NCBI GenBank assembly: GCA_035534455.1
Contig: DATLRV010000032.1
Span: 1 to 64,000 of the forward strand
Direction of reading: 5' to 3'
Length of the DNA: 64,000 nucleotides
Source: JAJYVT01 sp035534455
Lineage (GTDB): Bacteria; Actinomycetota; Acidimicrobiia; Acidimicrobiales; RAAP-2
Below are positions 33,928 through 42,730 of the stretch, piece after piece. Under the pieces are notes generated by a model. The model was not told where the DNA came from and ran no database searches. It saw nothing but the letters and a program-made list of their open reading frames with translations. Both the position numbers and the translations under genes were made by a program. How positions within the stretch are numbered: position 1 is the stretch's first letter; each line of letters opens with the position of its first letter.

Positions 33928-34365
33928 CTACGAGGCTTCGGTGTGCCACCTGCGGTGACGCGCGCGTCGCCAGACGACGAACGCCGCGATGCCCAGCACG
34001 AACCAGGGGATCCGGAACGCCATCCACCAGGGCCACCACAACGGGCCATGGGCGAATGCGGCGAGGAAGAAGATCACCGCGAGGACCACGAGCACCCCGG
34101 TCCGGCGGCGCCGCGGGCGTTGGGGGAGGGGCGGCGGCGCCACCGGACCGAGCGGGGGAAGGTCGGTCATGAGCCCGGAGAGGTCCTCGCCGGTCTTCGC
34201 GCGCATGGCCCGGTCGAGCCGCTCCTTCAGCTCGGCGTCGTCGATGCGTCCCGCGGAGTAGTGCTGTGAGAGGGCCTCGGCCGCCTCGTTGCGTTCGGCG
34301 TCCCCGATCCGCAGCGTCGGGTCGGCGGCCTGCTCGCCCCGCCGCCGGTCAGCTTGCCTGGGCAT
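33928..34365 (-). CDS. DUF1707 domain membrane protein
   Basis: 145 residues. N-terminal DUF1707 (SHOCT-like) module, LRIGDAERNEAAEALSQHYS and GRIDDAELKERLDRAM, then a Pro-rich linker and two membrane helices with a WWPWWM turn. Such proteins are common near PspC genes in Actinobacteria and are linked to envelope stress by context only. The ATG has a GGAGGAG ribosome site, and the gene overlaps the upstream PspC gene by 17 nt. Confidence 0.85.
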   Translation of the reverse strand: MPRQADRRRGEQAADPTLRIGDAERNEAAEALSQHYSAGRIDDAELKERLDRAMRAKTGEDLSGLMTDLPPLGPVAPPPLPQRPRRRRTGVLVVLAVIFFLAAFAHGPLWWPWWMAFRIPWFVLGIAAFVVWRRARHRRWHTEAS

Positions 34366-34699
34366 TGCCGCCGTCTCCTCCCTGTCCCGCGTGCACGTGC
34401 GGCGTCCAGTGGTTCGGGCCCCGCACGTCGTGGAGCAGCCGCTCGGCGATGCTCTCGTCCGTGCCCTCCTCGGGCACGAGCAGCCAGGCCGCGAGGTAGA
34501 GGGGCACGCCCACGCCGCCGGCGAGGGCGAGAACCGCGACGGCGATGCGCACGAGCACGACGTCGACGTCGAAGCAGTCGGCGATGCCCGCGCAGACCCC
34601 GCCGAGCATCCGGCCTTCGTCGGCACGGCGGAAGGGCCGGGGTCGGTCTGCACTTCCGTCTGCACCCCGGTCGCTTCGGTGAATGGTGGTCGGTTCCAT
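34349..34699 (-). CDS. PspC-domain membrane protein
   Basis: 116 residues from ATG 34699. The PspC domain is seen as RMLGGVCAGIADCFDVDVVLVRIAVAVLAL followed by a second hydrophobic turn, GVPLYLAAWLLVPEEG. PspC proteins sense or respond to membrane stress. It is divergent from a kinase that carries its own PspC domain, pointing to one shared system. Confidence 0.88.
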   Translation of the reverse strand: MEPTTIHRSDRGADGSADRPRPFRRADEGRMLGGVCAGIADCFDVDVVLVRIAVAVLALAGGVGVPLYLAAWLLVPEEGTDESIAERLLHDVRGPNHWTPHVHAGQGGDGGNAQAS

Positions 34700-34852
34700 G
34701 CTCCGATCGTGCGCTGCAGGGGGCACCGGCACAATCGGGGAGCCGCCGCTTCCCACCCTGAGTGGTGGGGGACCGCATCAGGGAGCCCCCCGATGCTCGC
34801 GCCGCCGCGGCAGCGCGATCATTGAGCCATCGCAGAGCCCTGGGAATCCACG

Positions 34853-36241
34853 TTGCCACCACTCCTTGCGGAAGGGTCGCCACCCTCACGCCTCTCCGCG
34901 CGTCCCGTGCCTGCCCCGCCGCCGCCCCCGCCGGCGCCCGGCTCCCTCGGGCCCCTGACGGTGCAAGGGGCCCCCCGGGACCGTGGCCGGCACGGCCGCC
35001 GCCCGCGCCCGGGGGCGCCGCACCGCCGGTGGGAGCGCTCGGTCGACGACCGCCTTCTCGGTGGCGTCGCCGGCGGCATCGCCAGGCGCCTCGGCGTCGA
35101 CCCGACCCTGGTACGGATCGGCTTCGCCGTGGTGACGGTCTCGGGTGGGCTGGGCGCCGCGCTCTACCTCGGTGCGTGGCTCCTCATGCCGCTCCAGGGC
35201 CGTGACGAGAGCATCGGCACGCGGGTCGCCAAGGACCGCCAGGGCATCGTGCTGTCGCTCGCCTTCCTCCCTGCGCTGGTCATCCTGCTCGTGGTGGGCG
35301 GCGCGCTCCACGCGGGCGTGGTGACCTCCGCCGCGTGGCCCGTGTTCTTGTGCGCGGCGGGCGGGGTCCTGTTGTGGCGCAACGTCGACGCCGACGAGCG
35401 CGACTGGCTGCGCCACGCCGCGGCCCCGGTCCTCCGTCTCGGGGTCGGCACGCGCACCACGCGCCGGCTGTTCGTCCTGCGCCTCGCGGTCGGGGTCGGG
35501 CTCGTGCTCGCCGGTGTCGCCCTCTTGACCGTGCACCACACGTACGTGAGCATGCCGAGGATCTTCGGGGGCGTCGTCCTCCTCCTCGTCGGCGCGGTCG
35601 TGCTGTTCGGCCCGTGGTGGCTGCGGCTCGCACGCGACCTCATGGCCGAGCGCCAAGCGCGCGCCCGCGCGGAGGAGCGCGCGGACATGGCCGCTCGCGT
35701 CCACGACTCGGTGCTCCAGACCCTCGCGCTCATCCAGCGTGCGTCCGGCGACCCCCAGCGGGTCGTGCAGCTCGCCCGCGGCCAGGAGCGCGAATTGCGC
35801 GCGTGGCTCTTCGACGGGGAGATCCCCGGCGCCCTCGACGCCGGCGTCACGACGCTCGCGGCGGGGGTCCGGGCGATCGCGGCGGAGGTGGAGGCGGCGC
35901 ACGGGATCGTCGTCGACGTCGTGGCGGTGGGCGACTGCCCGCTCGACGATCGCCTCCGCGCGCTGCTCGACGCCGCCCGCGAGGCGACGGTGAACGCCGC
36001 GAAGTGGTCGGGCGCCGGCTCGGTGTCCCTCTTCGCGGAGGTCGAGGACTCGCGGGTCTCGGTCTTCGTGCGCGATCGCGGACGGGGCTTCGACCTCGAC
36101 GAGGTGGCGCCGGACCGCCGTGGCATCGCCCAGTCGATCCAGGCACGGATGCTCCGCCACGGAGGGCGCGCGACGATCCGCAGCACGTCGGGCGAAGGGA
36201 CCGAGGTCGAGCTGACCGTGGCACGGGAAGCGCTCCGTTGA
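34853..36241 (+). CDS. PspC-domain sensor histidine kinase (NarL/DesK type)
   Basis: 462 residues. A Pro-rich N-terminus leads to a PspC domain (RLLGGVAGGIARRLGVDPTLVRIGFAVV, LYLGAWLLMPLQG), two more pairs of helices, a HisKA_3 region with His in AARVHDSVLQTL, and an HATPase domain (DAAREATVNAAKWSG, RDRGRGFD). HisKA_3 kinases pair with LuxR-type regulators, as found directly downstream. The TTG start at 34853 is uncertain; a GTG at 34961 would remove the Pro-rich part but keep all domains. Confidence 0.9.
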   Translation: MPPLLAEGSPPSRLSARPVPAPPPPPPAPGSLGPLTVQGAPRDRGRHGRRPRPGAPHRRWERSVDDRLLGGVAGGIARRLGVDPTLVRIGFAVVTVSGGLGAALYLGAWLLMPLQGRDESIGTRVAKDRQGIVLSLAFLPALVILLVVGGALHAGVVTSAAWPVFLCAAGGVLLWRNVDADERDWLRHAAAPVLRLGVGTRTTRRLFVLRLAVGVGLVLAGVALLTVHHTYVSMPRIFGGVVLLLVGAVVLFGPWWLRLARDLMAERQARARAEERADMAARVHDSVLQTLALIQRASGDPQRVVQLARGQERELRAWLFDGEIPGALDAGVTTLAAGVRAIAAEVEAAHGIVVDVVAVGDCPLDDRLRALLDAAREATVNAAKWSGAGSVSLFAEVEDSRVSVFVRDRGRGFDLDEVAPDRRGIAQSIQARMLRHGGRATIRSTSGEGTEVELTVAREALR

Positions 36242-36912
36242 GCCCGCCGGGCGCGCACGACGCGCCGGTGCCGCGGGTGTTCCTCGTCGACGACCATCAC
36301 CTCTTCCGGGCGGGCGTGCGCGCGGAGCTCGGCGACGCGGTCGAGGTGGTCGGCGAGGCCGACGAAGTGCCCGCGGCGGTCGAGATGATCATCGAGCGAA
36401 CGCCTGACGTCGTCCTCCTCGACGTGCACCTGCCCGGTGGCGGCGGACAGTCGGTGATCGATCAGGTTCGCCAGTCGGCCCCCGACGTCCGGTTCCTCGC
36501 GTTGTCCGTGTCCGACGCGCCCGAGGACGTGATCTCGGTCATCAGGGCGGGCGCGCGCGGGTACGTGACCAAGACGATCTCGGGCACCGAGCTGGTCGCC
36601 GCAATCCGACGGGTGGCAGGCGGCGACGCCGTCTTCTCGCCGCGGCTCGCAGGCTTCGTGCTCGACGCCTTCGCGGCGATGCCGTCGGGGGTCGCGCCGG
36701 TCTCGGTCGACCCGGAGCTCGACCAGCTCTCGTCACGCGAGCGGGAGGTGCTCAGGCTGATCGCCCGGGGGTACACCTACAAGGAGGTCGCGCGCGAGCT
36801 ATCGATCTCGGTCAAGACCGTGGAGTCCCATGTCTCGGCGGTGCTGCGGAAGCTCCAGCTGTCCACGCGACACCAGCTCACGTACTGGGCGACGGAGCGC
36901 CGGCTCGTGTAG
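36238..36912 (+). CDS. NarL/FixJ-family response regulator
   Basis: 224 residues from TTG 36238 (TTGA overlap with the kinase stop); GTG 36268 gives 214. Receiver: VFLVDDHHLFRAGV, phospho-Asp in VVLLDVHLPGGG, Lys in VTKTISGTEL. LuxR-type HTH at the C-terminus: LSSREREVLRLIARGYTYKEVA and VESHVSAVLRKL. Partner of the PspC-type kinase. Confidence 0.93.
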   Translation: MSPPGAHDAPVPRVFLVDDHHLFRAGVRAELGDAVEVVGEADEVPAAVEMIIERTPDVVLLDVHLPGGGGQSVIDQVRQSAPDVRFLALSVSDAPEDVISVIRAGARGYVTKTISGTELVAAIRRVAGGDAVFSPRLAGFVLDAFAAMPSGVAPVSVDPELDQLSSREREVLRLIARGYTYKEVARELSISVKTVESHVSAVLRKLQLSTRHQLTYWATERRLV

Positions 36913-36947
36913 GTGCGCACCCGCCTCAGGCGAGCGGGGAGGGCACC

Positions 36948-37655
36948 TCAGCTCCCGGCCAGGTGCTCGGTGAAGAAGTCCAGGATGCGCCGCCGGGCGT
37001 CCTCTGCGGCCTCGGCCGAGTAGCCGACGGCTCCCGTCCGCTCCAACACCCTCCACACGAGGCCGTCGTGGCGGTTCATGAAGCCGTGCGGGGCTCCGGG
37101 GTACTCCTTCACGTCGTGGGGCACCCCGGCAGCGCCGAGCGCGCGCTCGAGGCGGGCCGCCGCGCCGCGGAGCTGCTTGTCCCTGCCGCCGTAGCTGGCG
37201 ACCACGGGGCACGCGCCCTCGACGGCCTCGTCGAGGCTTGCCGGCAGGTTGCCGTAGTTGTCCGCCGACACCGCGAAGCCGTGCCCCTTGGCGAGGAGCA
37301 GCGCGAAGCCTCCCGTCATGCAGAACCCGACGACCCCGGTCCTTCCCGTGCACCGGCGGTCCGACTCGAGCCACCGGCGGCACGCGTCGACGTCGTCGAA
37401 GGTCCGACCGCGTCGTGCGCGGAGGTCCTTGAACGCCCGCCGGATGCAGGCCAGTGTGTTCGAGGAGTGGAAGAGGTCGGGCGCGACCGAGACGAAGCCG
37501 GCGGCCGCGAGCCAGTCGGCGTGGCGCCGGACGTCGTCGGTCATGCCGAGGGCGTCGTGGAGGACGACGACCCCGGGCCAGGGTCCCTCGCCCGGGGGCT
37601 CGGCCACGTAGGCGGGGACCTCCGTACCGCTCGCCGGGATCCTGACCTCGCTCAC
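36948..37655 (-). CDS. Dienelactone hydrolase family protein
   Basis: 235 residues, alpha/beta-hydrolase. Nucleophile Cys in GFCMTGG (G-x-C-x-G-G, as in dienelactone hydrolases), Asp likely in ASYGGRDKQL and His in GAPHGFMNRHD. Substrate unknown; related enzymes open lactone rings or cleave esters. The GTG start has GAGGAGG 5 nt upstream, a strong ribosome site. Convergent with the response regulator. Confidence 0.9.
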   Translation of the reverse strand: MSEVRIPASGTEVPAYVAEPPGEGPWPGVVVLHDALGMTDDVRRHADWLAAAGFVSVAPDLFHSSNTLACIRRAFKDLRARRGRTFDDVDACRRWLESDRRCTGRTGVVGFCMTGGFALLLAKGHGFAVSADNYGNLPASLDEAVEGACPVVASYGGRDKQLRGAAARLERALGAAGVPHDVKEYPGAPHGFMNRHDGLVWRVLERTGAVGYSAEAAEDARRRILDFFTEHLAGS

Positions 37656-37762
37656 GCCCACCTCCTCGATCCGACAGCATGCTGCTCGCGCCGGGCGGCG
37701 TCGAGACGGGCCGCGGCCGCGCCGCGTGGCCCGACGACGGTCGCGGTCCTCGGGCTGTGCGG

Positions 37763-37768
37763 TACCGT
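37763..37768 (+). promoter_or_regulatory. Putative -10 element for the groES-like/hisI/trpE run
   Basis: TACCGT, 7 nt before GTG 37776. Confidence 0.55.
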
Positions 37769-37775
37769 GCGGGGT

Positions 37776-38156
37776 GTGGCGTCCAGCCAGGCAGCCGAGA
37801 AGACCGAGCACGCCGAGCCCTCCCGTCCCCGCCGGGCGGTGGAGCCCAAGCAGCCGATCACGATCCTCTTCGACCGCGTGATGGTGCAGGTCACCCCGTC
37901 CGAGGGCGAGCGGCGGTCCCGTGCGGGGATCCTGATCCCGGCGACCGCGCAGGTCTCGCGCCGCCTCACCTGGGCCGAAGCCGTGGCCGTGGGACCCAGC
38001 GTCCGGGCGGTGAAGCCCGGCGACAAGGTGCTGTTCAACCCCGAGGACCGCTACGAGGTGGAGGTGCAGGGCGAGGAGTACGTCATCCTGCGAGAGCGCG
38101 ACGTGCACGCCGTGGCGTCCGAACGCCTCGACGGGAGCACCGGCCTCTACCTGTGA
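37776..38156 (+). CDS. GroES-like (Cpn10 fold) protein
   Basis: 126 residues. After a 25-residue polar N-terminus the Cpn10 core reads ITILFDRVMVQVTPSEGERRSRAGILIPATAQ, then AEAVAVGPSV, VKPGDKVLFNPED and EEYVILRERDVHAV. The mobile-loop region is altered from classical GroES, and the protein ends in STGLYL, so it belongs to the GroES-like group found in Actinobacteria next to unrelated genes. A chaperonin partner role is unproven. GTGA overlap with hisI. Confidence 0.8.
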   Translation: MASSQAAEKTEHAEPSRPRRAVEPKQPITILFDRVMVQVTPSEGERRSRAGILIPATAQVSRRLTWAEAVAVGPSVRAVKPGDKVLFNPEDRYEVEVQGEEYVILRERDVHAVASERLDGSTGLYL

Positions 38157-38563
38157 CCGTCCCCGGCGTGCCGCTGGGCGACCTGGACGAGGAGCTGCTC
38201 GACCTCGTCGCCTTCGACTCGAGGGGCCTCGTGACCGCCGTCGTCCAGGACGCCGAGTCGAAGCAGGTGCTGATGGTCGCCCACATGGACCGGGAGGCAC
38301 TCGGCCGCACGGTCTCCTCGGGGCGGTCGTGGTTCTTCAGCCGCAGCCGCCAGGAGCTGTGGTGCAAGGGGGAGACGTCGGGCGACCGCCAGTACGTGCG
38401 CGAGGTGCGCGTCGACTGCGACGGCGACGCGGTGCTCCTCCTCGTCGACCAGCACGGCGACGGGGCGTGCCACACGAAGGAGTGGTGCTGCTTCTTCCGC
38501 GTGCTCGCGACCGGTCCCGGGTCGCCGGCGACCACCCCGGCCCCCGAGGGGGCCGGGGCGTGA
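38153..38563 (+). CDS. hisI: Phosphoribosyl-AMP cyclohydrolase
   Basis: 136 residues. Opens the adenine ring of PR-AMP, step 3 of histidine synthesis. Metal and active-site segments: VLMVAHMDREAL, FFSRSRQELWCKGETSG, VRVDCDGDAVLLLVDQ and ACHTKEWCCF. No HisE domain is fused. It lies 5 kb from the his cluster and overlaps trpE by 4 nt, linking His and Trp synthesis in one transcript. Confidence 0.94.
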   Translation: MTVPGVPLGDLDEELLDLVAFDSRGLVTAVVQDAESKQVLMVAHMDREALGRTVSSGRSWFFSRSRQELWCKGETSGDRQYVREVRVDCDGDAVLLLVDQHGDGACHTKEWCCFFRVLATGPGSPATTPAPEGAGA

Positions 38564-40185
38564 CACGAGGCGCCGACCGCCCCGCGCCGCCTGACGGCTC
38601 CGCCCTGGCCGTCCGGCCCGATCCCGAGCAGTTCGTGGCGCTCGCCCGCTCGGGGCTGCGGATCGTGCCGGTCTGGACGGCGGTGGTCGGAGACCAGCTG
38701 ACCCCGGTCGGTGCGTTTCGGGCGATCGTCGGCGACGCGCCGGGCTTCCTCCTCGAGTCGGTGGAGGGGGGCGAGCGTTGGGGAAGGTACTCCTTCGTCG
38801 GACGTCGCCCGCTCGCGACGATCACCGCGCACGGGACCGAGGTCGCGGCCGCCGGCGAGCTCCACGTGGGGGCGGGGCCGCAGCCAGGCGTGCTCTCGGC
38901 CCTCGAACGCCTCCTGGCAGAGTGCAACCGGCCGGTGCTGCCCGGGCTCCCGCCCCTCCAGTCGGGCGTCGTCGGCTACCTCGCCTACGACGTCGTGCGC
39001 GAGATCGAGCGTCTCGAACACGTCCCGCCCGACGACCTCGGGCACCCCGACGCCGCCCTCTTCGTGATCGGACAGCTCGCGGCCTTCGACCACTGGCTCC
39101 AGCGGGTCGTGCTCATCGACAACGTGGTCGCGGACCCCGGGTGGTCCGAGGCCGAGGCGGGCGTGGCGTACACGGCGGCCGTGCGGCGGGTGGTCCGGCT
39201 CGCGTCCGACTGCTGCGACGGGGTCCCCTCCACGCCGGTCGCCGTCCCCGAGCGCCCGGTGCCCGCCGCGGCGCGCCGAACCCTCGGGTCCGGCGCGTAC
39301 CGCCACGCGGTCGCGGTCGCCAAGGAGCACATCTGGGCGGGTGACATCTTCCAGGTCGTCCTCTCCCAGCGTTTCGACGTCGCGCTCGAGACCGATCCGT
39401 TCGACGTCTACCGCGCGCTCAGGCTCCTCAACCCGAGCCCGTACCTCTACTTCCTGCGCTTCGACGAGGTGACGGTCCTCGGGTCGTCCCCCGAGCCCAT
39501 GGTGCGCCTGCGCGACGGTGTCGTCACCTCGCGTCCGATCGCGGGGTCGCGCCCCCGAGGCGCGGGGGACGACGAGGATCACCTCTTCGCCGCGCAGCTC
39601 GTCGAAGACCCCAAGGAGCTCGCCGAGCACGTGATGCTGGTGGACCTCGCCCGCAACGACGTGGGCCGCGTCGTCGAGTACGGGAGCGAGCACGTCGACG
39701 AGCTGATGACCGTCGAGCGCTACAGCCACATCATGCACCTGACCTCGCAGGTGTCGGGCCTGCTCCGGCCGGGTCTCGGTCCCGTCGACGTCCTTCGGGC
39801 GACCTTCCCGGCGGGGACCCTCTCGGGCGCGCCGAAGGTCCGCGCCATGGAGATCATCGACGACCTCGAGCCGACCAAGCGCGGCGTCTACGGCGGGGTG
39901 GTCGGCTACCTCGACTTCTCGGGCAACCTCGACACGGCCATCGCCATCCGCACGATGGTCGTCGGCCCCGACGGACGTGCGTCGGTCCAGGCTGGCGCGG
40001 GGATCGTGGCGGACAGCGACCCCGAGGCCGAGGACGAGGAGTGCCGGCACAAGGCGGCCGCCGTCCTCGCGGCGGTGACCGCCGCCGAGCGGCTCGGCCA
40101 CGCGCCCGGCCAGTCCACCCGCCGCCCCGCCGTGCCGGCGCCCGTCGACGCTGCGGCCGCGACCGCGGGGCCCGTGTCGTCGTGA
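38560..40185 (+). CDS. trpE: Anthranilate synthase component I
   Basis: 541 residues. Makes anthranilate from chorismate with TrpG-supplied ammonia. The N-terminal part holds the feedback site region LLESVEGGERWGRYSFVG; the chorismate core has GDIFQVVLSQRF, RPIAGSRPRGAGDDED, VDLARNDVGRV, TFPAGTLSGAPKVRAME and AGAGIVADSDPEAED. No TrpG domain is fused, and neither trpG nor trpD is in the window. GTG start overlaps hisI. Confidence 0.96.
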   Translation: MTRGADRPAPPDGSALAVRPDPEQFVALARSGLRIVPVWTAVVGDQLTPVGAFRAIVGDAPGFLLESVEGGERWGRYSFVGRRPLATITAHGTEVAAAGELHVGAGPQPGVLSALERLLAECNRPVLPGLPPLQSGVVGYLAYDVVREIERLEHVPPDDLGHPDAALFVIGQLAAFDHWLQRVVLIDNVVADPGWSEAEAGVAYTAAVRRVVRLASDCCDGVPSTPVAVPERPVPAAARRTLGSGAYRHAVAVAKEHIWAGDIFQVVLSQRFDVALETDPFDVYRALRLLNPSPYLYFLRFDEVTVLGSSPEPMVRLRDGVVTSRPIAGSRPRGAGDDEDHLFAAQLVEDPKELAEHVMLVDLARNDVGRVVEYGSEHVDELMTVERYSHIMHLTSQVSGLLRPGLGPVDVLRATFPAGTLSGAPKVRAMEIIDDLEPTKRGVYGGVVGYLDFSGNLDTAIAIRTMVVGPDGRASVQAGAGIVADSDPEAEDEECRHKAAAVLAAVTAAERLGHAPGQSTRRPAVPAPVDAAAATAGPVSS

Positions 40186-41120
40186 GCGCGATCGCGCCCT
40201 TGGACGAGGCTTACGACGCCCTCCGCCGCGGCGTCGGCGCGTACCGGTTGGCGCGCGACGTGCTCTCGGTCGCAGGGCCCGACGCGTCGGCATATCTCCA
40301 GGGCCAGTTGAGCCAGGACCTCGAGCCGCTCGCCGTCGGCGCATCGGCACCGGCGCTGCTCCTCGAGCCCGACGGGAAGCTGACCGCGCTCGTGCGCGTG
40401 ACGCGGACCCAGGACGGCGCGTACGTCCTCGACACCGACGCCGGCTTCGGCGAGGTGGTGGCCGCACGGCTCACCAAGTTCAAGCTCCGCACGAAGGTCG
40501 ACGTCGACGCCCTCGACTGGCCGTGTCTGGCGCTCCGGGGCTCCGGCGTCGAACCCGCAGGTGGGACGCGTGCCGAGCCGCCCTACGAGCTCGCCGTCGA
40601 CTGGAACGGCACGCGTGGCACCGACCTCCTCGGGCCAGGTGCCGAGGAGCAGGTGCCAGAGGATGCCGTCTGGTGCGGCGTGGATGCGTGGGAGGCGCTC
40701 AGGGTCGAAGCGGGGATCCCGGCGATGGGTGCCGAGCTCGACGCGCGCACGATCGCGGCCGAGGCCCATCTCGTCGAGCGGACGGTCAGCTTCACCAAGG
40801 GCTGCTACACGGGCCAGGAGCTGGTCGCGCGGCTCGACGCGCGCGGGAGCCGCGTGCCGCGCCGGCTCTGCGGGCTGGTTGCCGAGGGCGCGTCGGCCGA
40901 GGAAGCGGCTGTCCTCGCGGGGTCGTCGCTCTGGACCCCTGGCTCCGAGAAGCCCGTCGGGCGGGTCACGACCGCCGCGTGGTGTCCGGGGCTCGGTGCC
41001 CTGGGCGCCCTGTGCTACCTGCATCGTTCCGTCGACGTCCCCGCCCCGCTCGAGTGGGGGCCCGAGGGCGGCGAGGAGCGCGTTGCGGCCGAGGCGCGGG
41101 CCCTGCCGCTCGTCGAATAG
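40182..41120 (+). CDS. ygfZ: YgfZ/GcvT-like folate-binding protein
   Basis: 312 residues. The YgfZ signature KGCYTGQELVARLDARG is present, with GcvT-like N-terminal DASAYLQGQLSQDL. YgfZ uses tetrahydrofolate to help repair or assemble certain Fe-S clusters. It lies between trpE and trpC, overlapping trpE by 4 nt, with no obvious metabolic link. Confidence 0.9.
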   Translation: MSAIAPLDEAYDALRRGVGAYRLARDVLSVAGPDASAYLQGQLSQDLEPLAVGASAPALLLEPDGKLTALVRVTRTQDGAYVLDTDAGFGEVVAARLTKFKLRTKVDVDALDWPCLALRGSGVEPAGGTRAEPPYELAVDWNGTRGTDLLGPGAEEQVPEDAVWCGVDAWEALRVEAGIPAMGAELDARTIAAEAHLVERTVSFTKGCYTGQELVARLDARGSRVPRRLCGLVAEGASAEEAAVLAGSSLWTPGSEKPVGRVTTAAWCPGLGALGALCYLHRSVDVPAPLEWGPEGGEERVAAEARALPLVE

Positions 41121-41167
41121 CGCAGCGCGGGGCGCCATGCGGCGTCGGGGGACGAGACCCGGCACAG

Positions 41168-41173
41168 TACGAT
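41168..41173 (+). promoter_or_regulatory. Putative -10 element for trpC-F-B-A
   Basis: TACGAT, 9 nt before ATG 41183, giving trpC its own start apart from trpE. Confidence 0.5.
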
Positions 41174-41182
41174 TGGCGCTTC

Positions 41183-42007
41183 ATGGCCCCGTTCCTCTCC
41201 GAGATCGTGGCCGCCCATCGGCACTTGGCAGCCCGCGACGACCGGGATCCGGACGCGCTCGTGGCGTCCGCGCAAGCGGCCGCCCTCCGGGCGCCGCGCT
41301 CGCCGTTCGCCGAGGCCCTCCGGGCCCACGAGGGGCTCGCGGTCGTCGCGGAGGTGAAGCGCCGCTCTCCGTCCAAGGGGCCGCTCGCTGCGGACCTCGA
41401 CCCGGCCGACGTCGCGGGCGCGTACGCGTCGGGGGGCGCGGCGTGCCTGTCGGTGCTGACCGACGAGGAGTTCTTCGGCGGGAGCCGTGCCGACCTCGTC
41501 GCCGCCAAGACGGCGGCGAACCTCCCGGTCCTGCGCAAGGACTTCACCGTGTCCGTTGCGGATGTCTGCGACACGCGCCTCATGGGTGCCGATGCCGTGC
41601 TGCTCATCGTCGCCGCGCTCGGGGACGGCGAGCTCGTCGCGCTGCACGCGCTCGCCGGGTCTCTCGGCCTCGACGCGCTCGTCGAGGTGCACGACGAGCG
41701 CGAGCTCGACCGCGCGCTCGACGCCGGCGCCTCGCTCGTCGGGGTCAACCAGCGCGACCTCGCGACCTTCGAGGTGGACCCCGCGCGAGCCGCTCGGCTC
41801 GCGGCACGCCTGCCCTCCGAGGTGGTCGCCGTCGCCGAATCGGGTATCCGCGGGCCTGACGACGCCCGGCGCCTCGCCGACGCCGGCTACGACGCGGTGC
41901 TCGTGGGGGAGACGGTCGTGACCGCGCCCGACCGCGCCGCGGCCGTCCGAGCGCTTCGCGGGCACCGTGTCGCGGCACGCGCCGCCCACCTGCACGCGGC
42001 ACACTGA
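41183..42007 (+). CDS. trpC: Indole-3-glycerol phosphate synthase
   Basis: 274 residues, beta/alpha barrel, not fused to TrpF. Catalytic Glu/Lys segment VVAEVKRRSPSKGPL, then SVLTDEEFFGGS, VLRKDFTV, VGVNQRDL and VAESGI. Converts CdRP to indole-3-glycerol phosphate. trpF starts 3 nt later. Confidence 0.96.
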   Translation: MAPFLSEIVAAHRHLAARDDRDPDALVASAQAAALRAPRSPFAEALRAHEGLAVVAEVKRRSPSKGPLAADLDPADVAGAYASGGAACLSVLTDEEFFGGSRADLVAAKTAANLPVLRKDFTVSVADVCDTRLMGADAVLLIVAALGDGELVALHALAGSLGLDALVEVHDERELDRALDAGASLVGVNQRDLATFEVDPARAARLAARLPSEVVAVAESGIRGPDDARRLADAGYDAVLVGETVVTAPDRAAAVRALRGHRVAARAAHLHAAH

Positions 42008-42010
42008 GCG

Positions 42011-42730
42011 ATGGAGGGCGCCCTCATCGTCAAGATCTGCGGGATGACCAACGAGGCGGACGCGCTCCTCGCCGTCGGCCTGGGTGCCGACGCGGTCGGC
42101 TTCATCCTCGCTCCCTCGCCCCGCCAGATCGCGCCGTCGGTCGCGGGCGACATCGTGAAGCGCCTCCCGCACGACGTCCTGACCGTCGGGGTGTTCCGCG
42201 ACGAGGCACCCGCGCGCGTCGTCGAGATCGCCAACACCGTCGGGTTCGGCGCCGTGCAGCTCCACGGGCACGAGACCGCAGAGGAGTGCCGCTGGATCCG
42301 CTCCCGGGTCGCCCGCACGATCAAGGCGTTCCCGGCGGGGGACCGGGCGATCGGGAGGTTTGCCGAGTTCGGTGCGGACTACCTGCTGGTCGACGGCCCG
42401 AGCCCGGGGTCTGGGCAGGTGTTCGATTGGCGACTCGCCGAGGGCGTGGTCGATCCCCAGACGATGTTCGTCTCGGGTGGGCTCGACCCCCGCAACGTGG
42501 CCGACGCGATCGCCGCGCTCCGACCAGGCGGCGTCGACGTGGCGAGCGGCGTCGAGTCCGCGCCCGGGAAGAAGGATCCCGAGAAGCTCCGCGCGTTCGT
42601 GCGCACGGCGCGCGCGGCCGCCGCGCTCGCGGCCGGGACCGGCTCCCCGCCGCGCGCCGCCGGCCACGACCCTGCCGACGAGTCCTCCCCGTCGGATGCC
42701 CCCGCCCCCTACGACTGGATGGAGGGGTGA
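42011..42730 (+). CDS. trpF: Phosphoribosylanthranilate isomerase
   Basis: 239 residues. Catalytic Cys in VKICGMT and Asp in YLLVDGPSPGSG; VQLHGHET and FVSGGLDPRNV complete the barrel. The C-terminus has about 30 extra low-complexity residues. Its presence is notable because many actinobacteria lack trpF and rely on PriA. Overlaps trpB by GTGA, preceded by GGAGGG. Confidence 0.95.
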   Translation: MEGALIVKICGMTNEADALLAVGLGADAVGFILAPSPRQIAPSVAGDIVKRLPHDVLTVGVFRDEAPARVVEIANTVGFGAVQLHGHETAEECRWIRSRVARTIKAFPAGDRAIGRFAEFGADYLLVDGPSPGSGQVFDWRLAEGVVDPQTMFVSGGLDPRNVADAIAALRPGGVDVASGVESAPGKKDPEKLRAFVRTARAAAALAAGTGSPPRAAGHDPADESSPSDAPAPYDWMEG

